Below, piece after piece: positions 1 through 12,401 of a stretch of 64,000 nucleotides of DNA (positions within the stretch are counted from its first letter, which is position 1; every line of letters starts with the position of its first letter). Made by a program: the position numbers and the translations under genes. The DNA comes from Corella eumyota. Taxonomy: Eukaryota > Chordata > Ascidiacea > Phlebobranchia > Corellidae. The notes beneath the pieces were generated by a model, which saw only the letters and a program-made list of their open reading frames with translations, ran no database searches and had not been told where the DNA came from. The DNA is taken from the NCBI GenBank assembly GCA_963082875.1, contig OY720098.1, forward strand, positions 21,142,001-21,206,000. The letters are read 5' to 3'.

Positions 1-145
1 TATCGGGCAATTATAATCTATAATATCCCAAACTGCCACAGGCAACTCGAGACTGGGTCGGGTAACTGTTGTTACTCTATGTTAAGGTCGTGCATTTGAT
101 CTTCCCACACTGAGGATAAAAATTTATACAACAAATTTAATTAAT
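1..145 (+). mobile_element. tRNA-SINE family A, 3' part (cut by window edge)
   Basis: The central block (ATTATAATCTATAATATCCC, then CTCGAGACTGGGTCG) and the 'gaggataaa' tail match the full copies later in the window. The head lies outside the window. It sits in the intron upstream of the first coiled-coil exon. Confidence 0.85.
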
Positions 146-164
146 TTTTAACACATTGTTTTAG

Positions 165-933
165 ATGTTCTCAACTTGAACAAATCTTAGATTCGGTCCA
201 GGGTCAACTCGAGGACAAGGAAGCGGAAATGACGCAGGTAGTCGCCAATTATGAGCAAGAGAAATCGGAACTAAACTCAGAGTTAAAAATTTTGGGAGAA
301 AAAATAAAGAAAACGAAACTAAACTCAGCAAACACGATGTTAAGAAATCAACAATTAAGAGAAAAGTAAGTTATGATGTCACAATATAATATTGTGATCA
401 AATTTTTTGAACAGTGACGTAACATTTTGGTTGTTATACGATTTATGACGTCATAACTACATAGATTTTAAACTTGTTGTTTTTTTTGTAGATTAAAAAA
501 CGCGAAGCATAAAAACGATTCGGTGATGCGACATAGCCACAAGATGGCGGCAAACGAGAACAAAACGAGGATAACCAACATCGAATTAGCTTCGAAGCAG
601 CTGGAGTTGGTGGACGAGGTCCTGGAGTTAAAAGAAGATTTCTTCCGCGATCAAAACCGGATCAAAAAAGGCGGGAAACTTAACCAGCGGCTACAGCGTG
701 ACGTCAATACGTTACGTCACAGGGTATGACGACACAATTACACCTTTTTAAAATGTTTTTAATCATTTTTTTAATTTTAGATCCAGGTTTTAAAAGAAGA
801 CCCGACCGCAATCGATCCGCTAGAGGGGGTGGCAGAGTACAGAGAAGTGATCAAACTAAAATACATGGGATCCAAAAAACTAAATTCTAATTTTGCTCGA
901 CCGACTACGTCATCAATCGCTGCAAAAAAGTGA
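165..933 (+). CDS. C-terminal exons of a coiled-coil protein (unrecognised)
   Basis: Three plus-strand exons, 165-365, 492-723 and 781-933, join in frame across GT-AG introns and end at TGA 931-933. The upstream part of the gene is outside the window. The roughly 195 visible residues are highly charged and helical (for example KSELNSELKILGEKI, QLELVDEVLELKEDF), with Leu/Ile spacing typical of a coiled coil until the last 45 residues. There is no membrane segment or enzymatic motif. The C-terminus is basic and Ser/Thr-rich. I do not recognise the family; a cytoskeletal, ciliary or centrosomal coiled-coil protein is plausible but is inference only. This is the only gene in the window on the plus strand and it converges on the cadherin gene. 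Both introns carry TGACGTCA-like motifs. Confidence 0.8.
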
Positions 934-1192
934 CGTCATAAAATATCACTTACCCTTTTGTAACGTCATATTGATCTTATAGTTACGTCAATGGTAAAAT
1001 AAGAAAATAATTTTGTCGTCTATAAAAAGAAGCAGTTCAATGACGTCACCACAATTTACTTAAAAAATAATTTTTTTAATATTTTTTCTTTTTAATATTA
1101 AATTTTTTATGATGTTAAAATACGGCTTTTGTAAAATATTTATTTGTTGTGAAATTTGTGACATTATTCTCATGCAGTCCATTGTATTGCCA

Positions 1193-1198
1193 AATAAA
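1193..1198 (+). terminator. Polyadenylation signal AATAAA
   Basis: AATAAA lies about 260 bp after the stop codon of the coiled-coil gene on the same strand. No other equally placed signal was seen before the SINE begins. Confidence 0.5.
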
Positions 1199-1212
1199 AC
1201 AAACTAAATATA

Positions 1213-1376
1213 ACTAACCCAGTCTCGAGTTAACTTTGCCAGTTTGCGATGGTATATAGATTATAAATACCTGACAAATACCGTTTATAGCGCAAAGGCT
1301 CTACAGTATGAGAGCAGTGGGGTTTAAACCCAAGACCTCATGTGGTGTAGCAAGTGTTCTTACCACTACAACACGC
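1213..1376 (-). mobile_element. tRNA-SINE family A, diverged partial copy
   Basis: Minus-strand copy running from the 'CCCAGTCTCGAG' block to the tRNA-like head ('CCACTACAACACGCT'). The tail is missing and the middle is shortened. Confidence 0.75.
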
Positions 1377-1710
1377 TAAAGAGCTTAGACTTATTTTTAC
1401 GATTAAATGTTTAAGTTTGAATAATCAATAAGTTAACGCCAAAAGAAGATTAAACATTTCCAATTAGCTAGAAACAAAATTAATTAACACGTGACTAATT
1501 AACAAAATCATTCAAGCGTGTGTGACGTCACAGATTTGTAATTAAGGCCAATGTCGGGTCATAACGGATAAGAAATAACGTTATAATCGATTGGCAGTTA
1601 ATTTATCAACTAAGATAGAAAATCTATTTTTTTTGTTTTGTAAGTAACAGATGTTTAAATATAAAAAATAATTTAAATTTAATAAATTTTTAAGTAAATT
1701 TTTGATAATT

Positions 1711-2000
1711 AACCGGCAGCGTGGTGTAGTAGTAAAAACACTTGATACACCACCATGAGATCGTGGGTTCAATCCCCACTGATCTCATGCTGTAGCGCCC
1801 TTAAGTAAGGCGCTATAAACGGTATAAACTCCTGCTGAGCCAGCACTTAATCAGCATCTTAACATGGGCAATTATAATCTATAATATCCCAAACTGCTAA
1901 AGGCAACTCGAGACTGAGTCGAAGTAACTGATGTTACTCTATGTTTAAGTCGCGCATTCGACTTTTCCACATCGAGGATAAAGATATATACAAAAAATAA
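1711..2000 (+). mobile_element. tRNA-SINE family A, near full length
   Basis: It begins CCGGCAGCGTGGTGTAGTAG (A-box region), has the B-box GGTTCAATCCC, the central body, and the tail 'gaggataaagatatataca' followed by an A-run. Confidence 0.9.
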
Positions 2001-2710
2001 AATTATCCAATTAAAAAATAGCTAAAATTAAAATAAAAAACTCCTTTTTAAATGTTAATTAAAAATTTAAACAAATATTTTCTTTAGTGGATTTTATTAA
2101 AAATTCGCAAATTTCGACCCAGTCCCATTAGATGGGAAATTCCCAAAACTGAAAACCTGGGTAAAAATTTGGGGCAAAACGCTTACAATGGGGCAGCAGT
2201 GTCACTACATCACAAGTATATACAAACTGCTACTATTACGTCATAAAGAAACTTAAAAAGCTGGCGCGAGAATAAAAAATGTTTCAGTTTCTGCTAATTA
2301 TAAAAATTTTGATTTAATGAAGTTCCCGACTTCAGAAAATTTCAAATTCATTCAAATTTCTTTTTCGAAACAAAAGCGGATAAAATAAATACTCGCAAAT
2401 ATGACGTCATAATAAAAACACTCTATATCGTTCCAATATATACAAATACGCTCATAAAAGCACCGTTGTGATGTCATATAGTACCGTAATGACGTAATAT
2501 AATAATATTTCATAAAGATTGTCTAAAAATTGAAAATTTGATCCAAAAGTTGTTTTGGAATGAAAGCTTGTGACGTCATAAATGAAAAACAAAGGCGACG
2601 TAAAAAAGCGCAAAAAATTATAAATTCACAGATCGCGTCATAAGCACTGACGTCACTACTACTAAATAAAAAAAATTATGACGTCACATATCCTTCAATT
2701 ATGACGAAGA

Positions 2711-5700
2711 TCAGTCGCTTTCGCCCCCGCCGTACATGTCAGCCAGTTTCTTGAACCTAGGACCCCAGTTGTTGAGGTGATCATAATCCTGACTCCCGTC
2801 AGTTGTCCCCGAGTTTAGGGAGCTCAGGGACCCCGCGTCTGACCCTGCTCCCTCGTAATCGAACACCAATAAACTGTCGAACGGTGGCGCTGTCGGGTCG
2901 TTATCAGCTTGATTCTTTGCCTGTAATATGACGTCATTATTTAATGTTTATGACGAAATTTTTCTATTGTTGTTAATAAGTAACTTTTAGGAAGCTGTTT
3001 TTATTTACCAATAAGATTATAAGAAGATTGAAAGTTTAAATATTAACTAACTTGCTTTTTTATATAAAATAAGAACTTTATTTACTTTGTAGGGGAAATC
3101 AAAGTTGTTACAAGAACAAGTTCCCATTAAAAGTTAAATATAAAACAAATATCACCAAAAACACTCTAAGCTAATTAAAAAAACTTAGAGACCAATGAAT
3201 TACATACAAAACTATTGAGAAATAACTTTATATATTTATGAAACCTACACACCGACTAATTATAAACACGACCATATAAGGACAAACTAAATAAATATGT
3301 CATAATAATGTGGCTAATATAAGTTTATTTATGAGGTTGCGTTATCACCTGAGGCGTACAATATACGGGCGCTCACATGGTTTAGCTATTAATTTAAATA
3401 TTTGAGTATTGATATTTTTAGTTAAGTTAAATATTAGATTAACACGTGGATTAGTTTTTGTTAATTGGAAAAAGTTAATTAAGTGAAATAATCTTCTGAT
3501 TAAAATCAACATTTTGTTTAAATATTTTGAATACATTCAATAAAAGGAACCTTACGCGGAAGGTTATTTACGCGTTTTTAACGCGAATGCGGAAGAATAT
3601 TTATAGTCAACAACCGAACAATAAAAGTTTTTATTTCGACTGAGACAAATTTATTCAACTCTTTCACTCCCAACTCGTATATTTTAAACCTTATATTTAG
3701 GTTAAAGGGTTCAAAAGAACGAGTTTATATTACCTAAAATTTCAGCTTGGTTAAACAATGAAGGATATGACGTCATAATAGAAACGAACAATGTGCGCGG
3801 CCATGTAAAACGAGGCGTAAATTTCAGGTTTTCGATTTAAAATAAGTTTCTAGAAACTAGACATTTCCTAAGAAACTTCTTTAACGAATATGACGTCATA
3901 ATATTATGATTAAATAAACAGTCACCAGGTTGTAAAGTCGCGATTTTATTTACTTAAAAACTGATTCATGTTTTAATTCAAATTCTCCCCAACTTACAGG
4001 CTTAAAACTCGCGTGTTCTGGCTTTATATGGCTTAACTCAACACCACTCAAACACTACTTGAGTTGAGAACTTTAGTTACAACAAAGAATTAAATTGGGA
4101 TCATAATAAAGTTTCAATTTACATTTTTAAACCTTTTGTTATTTTAAATTTGATCAACTTATTCAAACAACTTTATATGAAGCTTTTTATAAATGTGTGT
4201 GTAACACAAAATGTGAAACAATGTTTTAAAGCTAATTACAAAAACAATTTCTTTCTATCAAACTTCATTAACAAAAAACAACAATTTTAGATTAACCTAA
4301 TAAAAGTGAAACTACTGTCTGATTTTAACCATTTTGTGAGAGTTTTATACAAAAGTTCAATTTAATTTACAATAATTTAGTCTCCTTAAATTGTGTTTTT
4401 TACTTTTACCGCAAATTGTTTAAACGTTGACATTAAAAGATATTCAAGTATTTAAAGATGTTCCTACAAATATTAACTAAACTTACGTCTCCGATATAAT
4501 CCCCAATGTCAGTGTTTGGTGGAATTCTAGATCTTGGTTGGGGCTGGGCATTGGTAAGTGGGGGTTCATCTTGTCTTTTGGGGTCAATTAAAGGGGGGTT
4601 CTGTAACGCGCTGATGTCATAAGCATCCTGTTAGTAAAAAAATGTTTAAAATTTTTTTCGAGTTAGAAGTTTATATTTTTTTTCATATTGTGACATCACA
4701 ATACTTACATTATCTTCCTCGCCGCCTCCTTCATCGTGATAGGCTTGCAAGTTTTCACGGACATCATCATCGTCCAATAGAATTGGTTGTTTTAACAATT
4801 CTGCGTCCCGGTTTCTTCTGTATGCCACCACAGCCAACACTATAACTATAATGAAAGGGTTGGGGTTAGTTGAAATTTTCAAACTGTTTTGAGTTAAATA
4901 AAATGCAAGGTTTTTTTACAAGCGTTAAAGAATGAATTTCAAAAAAGAGAGCCAATGCGTTTAATAATAGCCTGTTATTTACTGTTAATGCTTGTTTGAA
5001 ACATAAAGTTATAAGTATTCTAAAAATTCGGATCATAGTTTTTAAAAAAGTATTTACCAATCAAAGATGTTAAGTAAAAATTTTATCGTTAAAATTTATT
5101 TTAGTCTCCATCATATTTTGTGAAATCAAAAGTGAAATATTATTAAGTCTACTAACTATTTTAACAGTGTTTTTATCATACTACTTATACTAAAAGTGAA
5201 ACTAGAATAGAACAGTGATGTTAACAGACTGAAAACTGGTTTACGATAAATAACCAAGTGAAATCAAACAAGTTTATCAAATTTTTAAAAATCATTATTA
5301 GTGAAGCAACGATCAATATTAAAACTTTGCTTAATGTTATTTGCCACCAACATTTCAATAAACATGTAAATGTTTATAAACAATTTTCTCATTAATTTTG
5401 AAAAGGAGGTTTTGTAAGTAAAAAGAAATTCAAAACAAAATCCCAAAACTTTTTCAAATTCAAATTTGGTAGAAAACTTGCTTGTTTAAAAATCATTAAA
5501 TTTTGTTTTTTTTAATTATTTTGAAACAAGTTAAACTTTTTTGTTTTGGAATAAAGTTTTTGAGTTAATTGAACATGCACTTACTGAGAAGAATAAGAAT
5601 GGCGGCAATTATGCCAACCACAACTGCCACAGGAAAGCCGGCACCTGCCACAGTGCCAGTGGTCGTGCAATCCATGACACCTTCGCTGTTACAACTAAAC

Positions 5701-8700
5701 AAAAACATTCCAGTTATTACCATGCTGACTTACTCAACAATATTAACACAGCCGCTATAACAGCAATTATGACTGCTATAGGTAGCCCGGCAGGCCGTGC
5801 TGCTGCTATTTGGCACGTTTTGGTCCCATCATCTTCACATCTACAACGCAATATTTGTTAGTGGTGAAGTCTGTATCTGTTACTTAAAACTTTTGCAAAA
5901 GTTTTTTTAAATTGAATAGTTTTTGATTTAATTTAGCTTTATGAACATATCAGTTTTTTAATTCTAAATATTTTAGTTAAAACTACAAAACTTTTCAATT
6001 TCACCAGTTTAAATTTTCCCAAACTAATAAACCATTGACACAACATGATAATAAAAAAACTTAAATCAAACCAACCGGCAAATATTAACGGTCAAAGTCC
6101 CAGTTCCAGTCATTGCAGATTCACCAGAACTAGGGGTGTCCACAATACTTATGGGTACCTCGTAGTTAGTTTTGTCGTTAAGATTAAACTGGGTTTGGTG
6201 GGTCATTATAAGAGCACTTGTGTCCGAAACTTTAATGAAAAAAAAAATTAAATTTTAAAAGTTTGGCAATAAATTATAATTTCTTTAGGCAAAAATAAAA
6301 TTGAGTTTATTTCTTTGAAGATTAAATCAATACTATATTTAAGAAATAATAATTACAGTTTAATTTAAAATTTAGATCGAAACCTATACATTTAAAAGCT
6401 CTTTAAAACATAGAAATCTTATAACAAAGTTATCCTCACGAGTTTCCAGCAACCACAATCCACTTTTATCCAAAATATTAAAAGTAAAAGGAGGTCCGTT
6501 AATGCTGCTATCACGATCAACAGCAGTTATGACCGTCACGTTGGATGACTTCGGAGTTTCACATATTTGTGCGTTCCACGTTCCTCCTATAATGTCATAA
6601 TTATTATTTGTTGTATTGAATTAAAATATATTGCCAACAAAAGCTGAAAACATGTTTTTATAATGTAAAAGTTAACCAACTAATTCTAAGTGAAAATAGT
6701 GAAACTACAAACCTAGCGGGCCAGGAGGATTGTCATTAAGATCCACAATTCTGATTGCCACAGCTATTTGGTTATATGCTGCTGGGTTATCTAAAAGTTT
6801 GTAATAACATTGTTTAGATACCAACACATAGGTTATAAGGATACGTTTACTTGGGGGTTAAAAATCATGTTACTACCAGTGAAATATAGTCTTTACTGTT
6901 TTAAATTATGTAACAAAAAAAAACTAAAATTCAAAAAAAAACCTAGTGATAAACTATAGTACTTACAATCGTCGGTAGCTCTAACCATAAGGTCATAAAT
7001 ACTAGTTTCTTGGTTGACAGCAATATTTTCTCTATCAACTTCTGCAATATTTTTTACCACTCCTGTTTCTTTATTTATCGAGAACCAACCTTCTGTGCTC
7101 ACAATCGAGTATCTATGATGTCATAAAAATGGTTTTATTAGAGTGATTGCTGATACTTCCTGGATTTAAAAACAAATTAATAAAACTTACGTTACGGCTT
7201 GTCCTCCAAAATCGGGATCTCTTGCTTGCACTGTTGCAATTGTTTTTTGGGGGTCAAGGGTGTTTTCCCTTATATTCCCACTATAGGGGGTATTCTCAAA
7301 TATGGGAGGTTCATTTTCATCTGTGATCGTGATTTGAACAGTTGTTACGCTCTGTGCGAGGATAAAGTGAAAAAAAATTATTTATTAGAAAAGTATGACA
7401 ACCAATCAACCAACCATCCTTTTGTTCCTAAATTACAACAATCTAAATTTCAATTAAAGAAAAACAAGAAAATTCGACTTTTTAAAAACTAATATTAAGT
7501 AAAAATATTGAAACTTACATAAAATTTGCTATTATCACTGTTTGTTGCATCTTTGTTGAATCCCCGGATATCTAAAGTGTAACTTCTGGGCCCAAGTTCA
7601 TAATCAAGAGGTTTCAAAAGAATAATCTGCCCCGAGCTTTCCTTATCTGCTACAGGGTTTGATTTTATATCAAATTGCTTCTTGGTATCACCTTTAATTA
7701 TTTCAAATGAAACCTAAGAGACAAAGTTAAAATTAAGATTTATTTTCATTTACTTGAAATGTGAATTAAATTTGCAACTATTTTGTAAACAGCTTTATCA
7801 AATTCTTTCAACTTACAGCACTATTGATTCCAACGTCTCCATCTACAGCTCTCACGGTAAATACAGTGGAACCAACATCTAATAGTTCACCTACGCTTGT
7901 TTCATAAGGTACCCCCACAAATTGTGGAGCGTGATCATTACCATCAAGCACAGTGATGTGAACTTCAGCATCGGCCGTTTTTGGAGCTAAAATTGTGAAC
8001 TTTATGTTAAACAAATCAAAAATAAAATCCAACAAAAAAAATTGTGCTTAAGTATTTTTATATACCTCACCACTTCAAACTTAACTTTTAGGTGAAGGTC
8101 TTGAACGCCAATAAAGATATATACAAAAAAAAACCTAGGGTTTAGGAAACCCTTATTCCTGCTCTAAATTGAAGGTTAAAAGGTTATTATAAAACTTACT
8201 ATAACTATTATCTTCAAAACTATCCCTAGCTTGAACTGGAAAAGTTATTTCAGGTTCGGTCTCATAATCAAGCTCTCCCACTACGGTAACGTAACCGTCC
8301 CTGGTGACAGCAAAACGGTTCCCTGCAGGACTCTCTTCACCATTAACATAAAACCTCACCACTCCAAACTCATTATAATCAGAGTCAGCATCGTTGGCAA
8401 CAATCTTCATCGGGCCGCTCATATCAATATTCATTACTCGTGTTCCTGTATAATTAAACTTTTTTACAAATTTTGTATTGAACACATAAAACAAATTTGT
8501 TTTTTTTTGTTAAAGCGAACATTTAATTAATTAGAAACAAATAAATACTTTTTATCAAGTGAAATAAAAGCACAACTGTTTTCACTTAAATTTTGTAAGT
8601 TGTTATTTGCTTAAAACAACAAATATAATTAAAACAATTATGACATTACAAACCTATTGCGACATCTTCTTGAACAACGCCAGAAAGTGTGGTTCGATCA

Positions 8701-11088
8701 AATATTGGATAGTTGTCGTTTAAATCGATGACCACGATTGTAATCGTTGTCGGTTTATCAACCTTTAAAATATTTTGTTGTTAGTTTTTTAAAAGTTGTG
8801 TTAAAGTATAAATTTCGCTTTAAAATTTATAAAATAATTTGTAATGAAGTAATGTTATCAATCACATTACTACAATAGCGCAAATACTTGCTACACCACA
8901 TGAGGCCATGGGTTCAATCCCTAGTGATCTCATGCTGTAGCGCTCTCAAGTAGGGTACTATAAACGATATGAACTCCTGCTAAGCCAACACTTAATCGGC
9001 AGCATAATTATCTGACGATTATAATCAAAAATATCCTAAACAGCCAAAGAAAACTCAAGACTAGGTCGAAGTAACAAATGTTACTCTATGTTTAGGCCAT
9101 AAAGTTGACCTTCCCACATTGAGGAAAAATGGTTAAAAATTACTTACTTCTGTTCCTGATCCATCATAGGCATATGCTTGGATAAAATATTCACTTTGAA
9201 CTTCAAAATCCAATGGTTTTTTCAACCAAATGTTCTTTCCTTCCAATGAGAATAAACCTAAATCAACTCCGTCTCCTGTTATCTTGTAGCTTACCACTCG
9301 AGGGTCATCATTATCAACCTAAATTTATTGTGTTGGGTTTGGTTTTACTTGTTAGGACAAACATCAAGTCAGTTTTGAAAATGTTTTTGTTCAGCAAAAG
9401 TTACAATTATTTGACATAAAAAAACTTAATACAATCTATGTATGTCTAAGTCATAAAAACGAATAAAACTGCTGTTTGTGGTGCACGAGTGAATTAGAGT
9501 TGAACTATTTTATGAAAATTAAAGTGTCGACTAAGGAGCGGGGTAATAACTTACCGGCAGCGTGGTGTAGTGGTAAGAACACTTGCTATACCACCATGAG
9601 GTCGTTGGTTCAATCCCCACTAATCTCATGCTGTAGCGTCCTTGAGTAAGGCGCTATAAACGGTATGAACTCCTGCTGAGCCAGCACTTAATCAGCAGCA
9701 TGATTACCGGGCAATTATAATCTATAATATCCCAAACTGGCACAGGCAACTCAAGACTGGGTCGGAGGAACTTATGTTACTCTGTGTTTAAGTCACACAT
9801 TCGACTTTCCCACATCGAGGATAAACATATATACAAATAAAAAAAAAAGATTAATTGTATTACCGGCACAAGCGGGTAGGGTTCAAAATATGACGCATCT
9901 CTTATAAATTCATCCACTTTAACAGGCTGGTAGGACCAAGCTCTTTTAACTCGACCTGAATCTAAAAATTATTAAAATAACAAAAAAACTTCCAAAAAAT
10001 ATAAAAAATATTTATATAAAAAAAAAAGTACGAAAGTACAACTTATTTAAATTTTTTTTTTTTTTTGGTTTTTCGCGCATTGATAAAGTAAATAATAAAT
10101 ATGATATACAATTTATATTACAACAATGCGACGGAAAAAAATGACAAAATCAATTTAATGATTTAAAACATGCCAAAAGTAATAATGTTTATACAAAGAT
10201 TTTATAGTACATTGTGGCATGGTCACCATGAAGACTCCAAGCTTTTAAAAAACTGATAACATATTTATGTGTGATAAAAAATAACTAAAAACATAATAAT
10301 TTTAATTTTGTAAAACAAAAACAATTTAACATTTATTAGATTATAAAAAAATAATTTAATAAAATACTTAGATAAAATAATAGAAAAACTACTTCAACCA
10401 AAATGTTTGATATTATAAACAACACTTTTAACCATACATACAAAACTATTTATTGTGTCATAAGGAAGTAATTGTAAACAACCAGGAAATATTAAAAGCT
10501 GGATTGCCTTATTAATAACTACATTTAATTTTTCTATCAAACGTAAAACATTTTTTTATTTACCTTCTTTCCTTCTTATCACATCATTCAATCTTGAGGC
10601 TTCAGTATTTAGAAAAACCTATAAAAACAATAAAATTTTAAGTGTCATTATCATTAAAAACAAAAGACTTTAAAACAATAAAAACAGTTAAGTAAACACC
10701 TTAGGCTATTCTAGTTTTAATTATCTGTGTCTGTTGTTTTAATGCAGTTTCTTTTACACTGTAATTATCTTTCATTTAGACTTTAAACTATGAAATTCTA
10801 ATCAACCAAAAGTTAATAAATTCTATATTTTAAATAATTTACTTTAAAATAATCTTTAAAAAAACAATTTAAAAAAATGTAACAAAAAATTTTATTTTGA
10901 ATTTTAGTTAACAAACTTTTGTATAAAGATAATTTTAAAGGATAAAAATTACTAAAATTTACAAAATTTTAAGTTTATTTCTAATAAAAAGCATTTAAAT
11001 TTCTAATCTATTTTAACAATTGTTTTATATATTTTTATATTACCTGTACAATGATGACCAAAAGGCACAAAAAACCTAATTTCTTCAT
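2711..11088 (-). CDS. Classical cadherin, five EC repeats, beta-catenin-binding tail
   Basis: Single-pass calcium-dependent adhesion receptor. Exons 5' to 3': 11044-11088, 10564-10618, 9864-9961, 9148-9318, 8654-8762, 8200-8445, 7817-7986, 7520-7713, 7191-7351, 6967-7112, 6713-6790, 6440-6586, 6076-6229, then either 5734-5840 or 5585-5694, then 4709-4845, 4487-4627, 2711-2920. The 7520-7713 ends may be off by one base. The product is about 790 residues. It has a signal peptide ([15 protein letters not shown]), a very short pro-segment, a furin-like site RVKR followed by AW (Trp at mature position 2, as in strand-swapping cadherins), and inter-repeat motifs [29 protein letters not shown] and DLNDNPPG. 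The tail has [18 protein letters not shown] (p120/juxtamembrane side) and [19 protein letters not shown]...[15 protein letters not shown], the beta-catenin-binding signature. Start chosen because ATG 11086-11088 opens the signal peptide. Type I-like by its single Trp. Adherens-junction function is known for the family. Confidence 0.93.
5585..5694 (-). other. Cadherin alternative transmembrane exon B (110 nt)
   Basis: Bounded by an acceptor (TTTGTTTAG) and a donor (GTAAGT). It completes a codon with its first base, then encodes [13 protein letters not shown], a Gly/Ala linker, and the membrane segment [17 protein letters not shown], leaving phase 1. It has the same phases as the neighbouring exon A and the same layout of two Cys before the membrane helix. 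Either exon alone restores the frame into the cytoplasmic exon; both together, or neither, would shift it. Confidence 0.85.
5734..5840 (-). other. Cadherin alternative transmembrane exon A (107 nt)
   Basis: Acceptor GCGTTGTAG, donor GTAAGT. It encodes [18 protein letters not shown] followed by the helix [17 protein letters not shown]. The preceding exon ends ...VNIC plus two bases of an Arg codon, so the joined product reads CRC, matching the Cys-x-Cys just before the membrane in vertebrate classical cadherins. Only 39 bp (5695-5733) separate it from exon B, too short for a normal intron. Confidence 0.85.
8885..9130 (+). mobile_element. tRNA-SINE family A, diverged
   Basis: In a cadherin intron. 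The head is eroded, but 'CTTGCTACACCACATGAGG', the B-box and the 'cccacattgagga' tail are recognisable. Confidence 0.8.
9430..9552 (+). repeat. Interspersed repeat family C, diverged copy
   Basis: Contains 'aataaaactgctgtttgtgg', shared with copies at 16466, 17660, 19190 (reverse) and 29755. The class is unknown; no coding potential. Confidence 0.55.
9554..9840 (+). mobile_element. tRNA-SINE family A, full-length reference copy
   Basis: Best copy for describing the family. Head of about 70 bp starts CCGGCAGCGTGGTGTAGTGG, with an A-box (TGGTGTAGTGG) and a B-box (GGTTCAATCCC), the internal pol III promoter of a tRNA. A body of about 190 bp follows, containing 'CGGGCAATTATAATC' and 'CTCAAGACTGGG', and the tail 'catcgaggataaacatatat' ends in A-rich sequence. 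No protein is encoded; mobilisation would depend on a LINE. It resembles the tRNA-derived/composite SINE reported from Ciona (Cics-1); that identity is from memory and unchecked. Confidence 0.9.
10056..10260 (+). repeat. Interspersed repeat family D
   Basis: Shares 'tttttcgcgcattgataaa', 'caacaatgcgacgg', 'aaaatgacaaaatc' and 'ggcatggtcacca' with copies near 30105 and 60830. It lies in a cadherin intron. Possibly a SINE or a LINE 3' end; no coding potential seen. Confidence 0.65.
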
Positions 11089-12401
11089 TTTTCTCCCCTT
11101 TCTCCTCTTTTAAGTTGAATTATTTCAAACAACTTCAATAAAGTTTTATATTTATTTCAGTTCACAATATTTTTCAATTTTTAAAATCACTTTTTGCTAA
11201 AAACAAATCAATTTAAACTTTTAACAAACTTTTAGTCCAATTTAATATTTTCTTAACTCTTTGTCAGATAATAAAAACTAGATTAAAAACAACTTAAATA
11301 TTAACAAATAAGAATTTTATAAATTCCAAAACTAACTTTCTAATAATCGTTTAATATAATAAATCCAATTGTTTAATGTAATAATGCTTATACGAAAAAT
11401 TCTAATTAACAATCAACCATTATTACGAACAATCGACAAAAACGGACAATCAGCAATAATCGATCAAAAGTCAGAAAGTCCATTGATCTCTATCGATTAT
11501 AACGTCACAATACTCGAAATGTAAGATTTCAAACATCCCTGTTTTGTCACAATTAATCCATTCACACTAAGTTTGTGACGACATACAAACGCCCCCAATA
11601 TGTCAAACACTCGCTTTTAACGAGTTTAATCTTACAAATCCAATATGGCGCGACCTAATCTTTTAAAAACTTAACAAATCTTACTCAAAGTTAACTCTAA
11701 ATACTCCTAAAATACTTAATACAACTTATGCAACTCTTATCTTAATGTACTTCCCCATTGGAACAAGTTTATTAAATGATTCACCTTAACAGTCGGTCAC
11801 CTGTCTAGTTTCTAATTCAAAACGACAAAGAAAGAAACGCCTAAAATGATGTCATAATCGCCATTTTGTCACCTGAAGAGAAAAGGACTTTACCTTTTAT
11901 GGATTTCAAACGGCGAAATATATTGCGACGCCTAGTGGTTGAAAACTTTTTTCAGTTTATATTTCGGCGCAAAATTAATAAATTAAAAAAATGTTTTAAA
12001 AATTTTAAACAAACTTAAAGAAGATTAAAATTACTAAAAAGTTTTTACTTATTTAAAACTTAAATTAATGTTTAAAATCTTATAAAAACAATTTTGTTAT
12101 TGTTTAAATTTTTTTAAAACAATGACTCTCTTGCTCCATCTACCGACGACATAAAAACACAAAATTTCGTCTTTTTAAATTTATATTTATATTAAATTTT
12201 CTTTCATAATTTGCTTCTAAATAATAAACTCTAAACACTGTTATGTGATTTGACGTCATAATAAAGTACTGTGACGTAATTATTTAACATACAATTAAGC
12301 CAAATTCACGTAACAATTAATCCTAGTGACGTCATCAACAACGGTATCAAATTTTAAACAATTTCTTTGTGTGACGTTGCAATTAACTTGTGACGTCATA
12401 A
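11089..12401. other. Intergenic region upstream of the cadherin gene
   Basis: AT-rich. It presumably holds the cadherin 5'UTR and promoter next to 11088. TGACGTCA motifs start again at about 12250 towards the cyclophilin 3' end. I see no gene, RNA or repeat I can name. Confidence 0.6.

Larger units (their letters stand above)
934..2710. other. Convergent intergenic region
   Basis: This lies between the 3' ends of the coiled-coil gene and the cadherin gene. It holds a 3'UTR with a polyadenylation signal, one partial and one full SINE, and several TGACGTCA motifs (for example near 1022, 1524, 2402, 2571). I see no gene. Confidence 0.7.

Noticed and set aside
5541-5861. 106-codon plus-strand frame over the cadherin TM exons
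   Set aside because: Antisense of two GC-richer coding exons; the minus-strand reading matches cadherin and keeps splice phases.
9554-9620. Functional tRNA gene with A and B boxes
   Set aside because: The tRNA-like head is one of dozens of SINE heads followed by the SINE body; a proper acceptor stem does not close.
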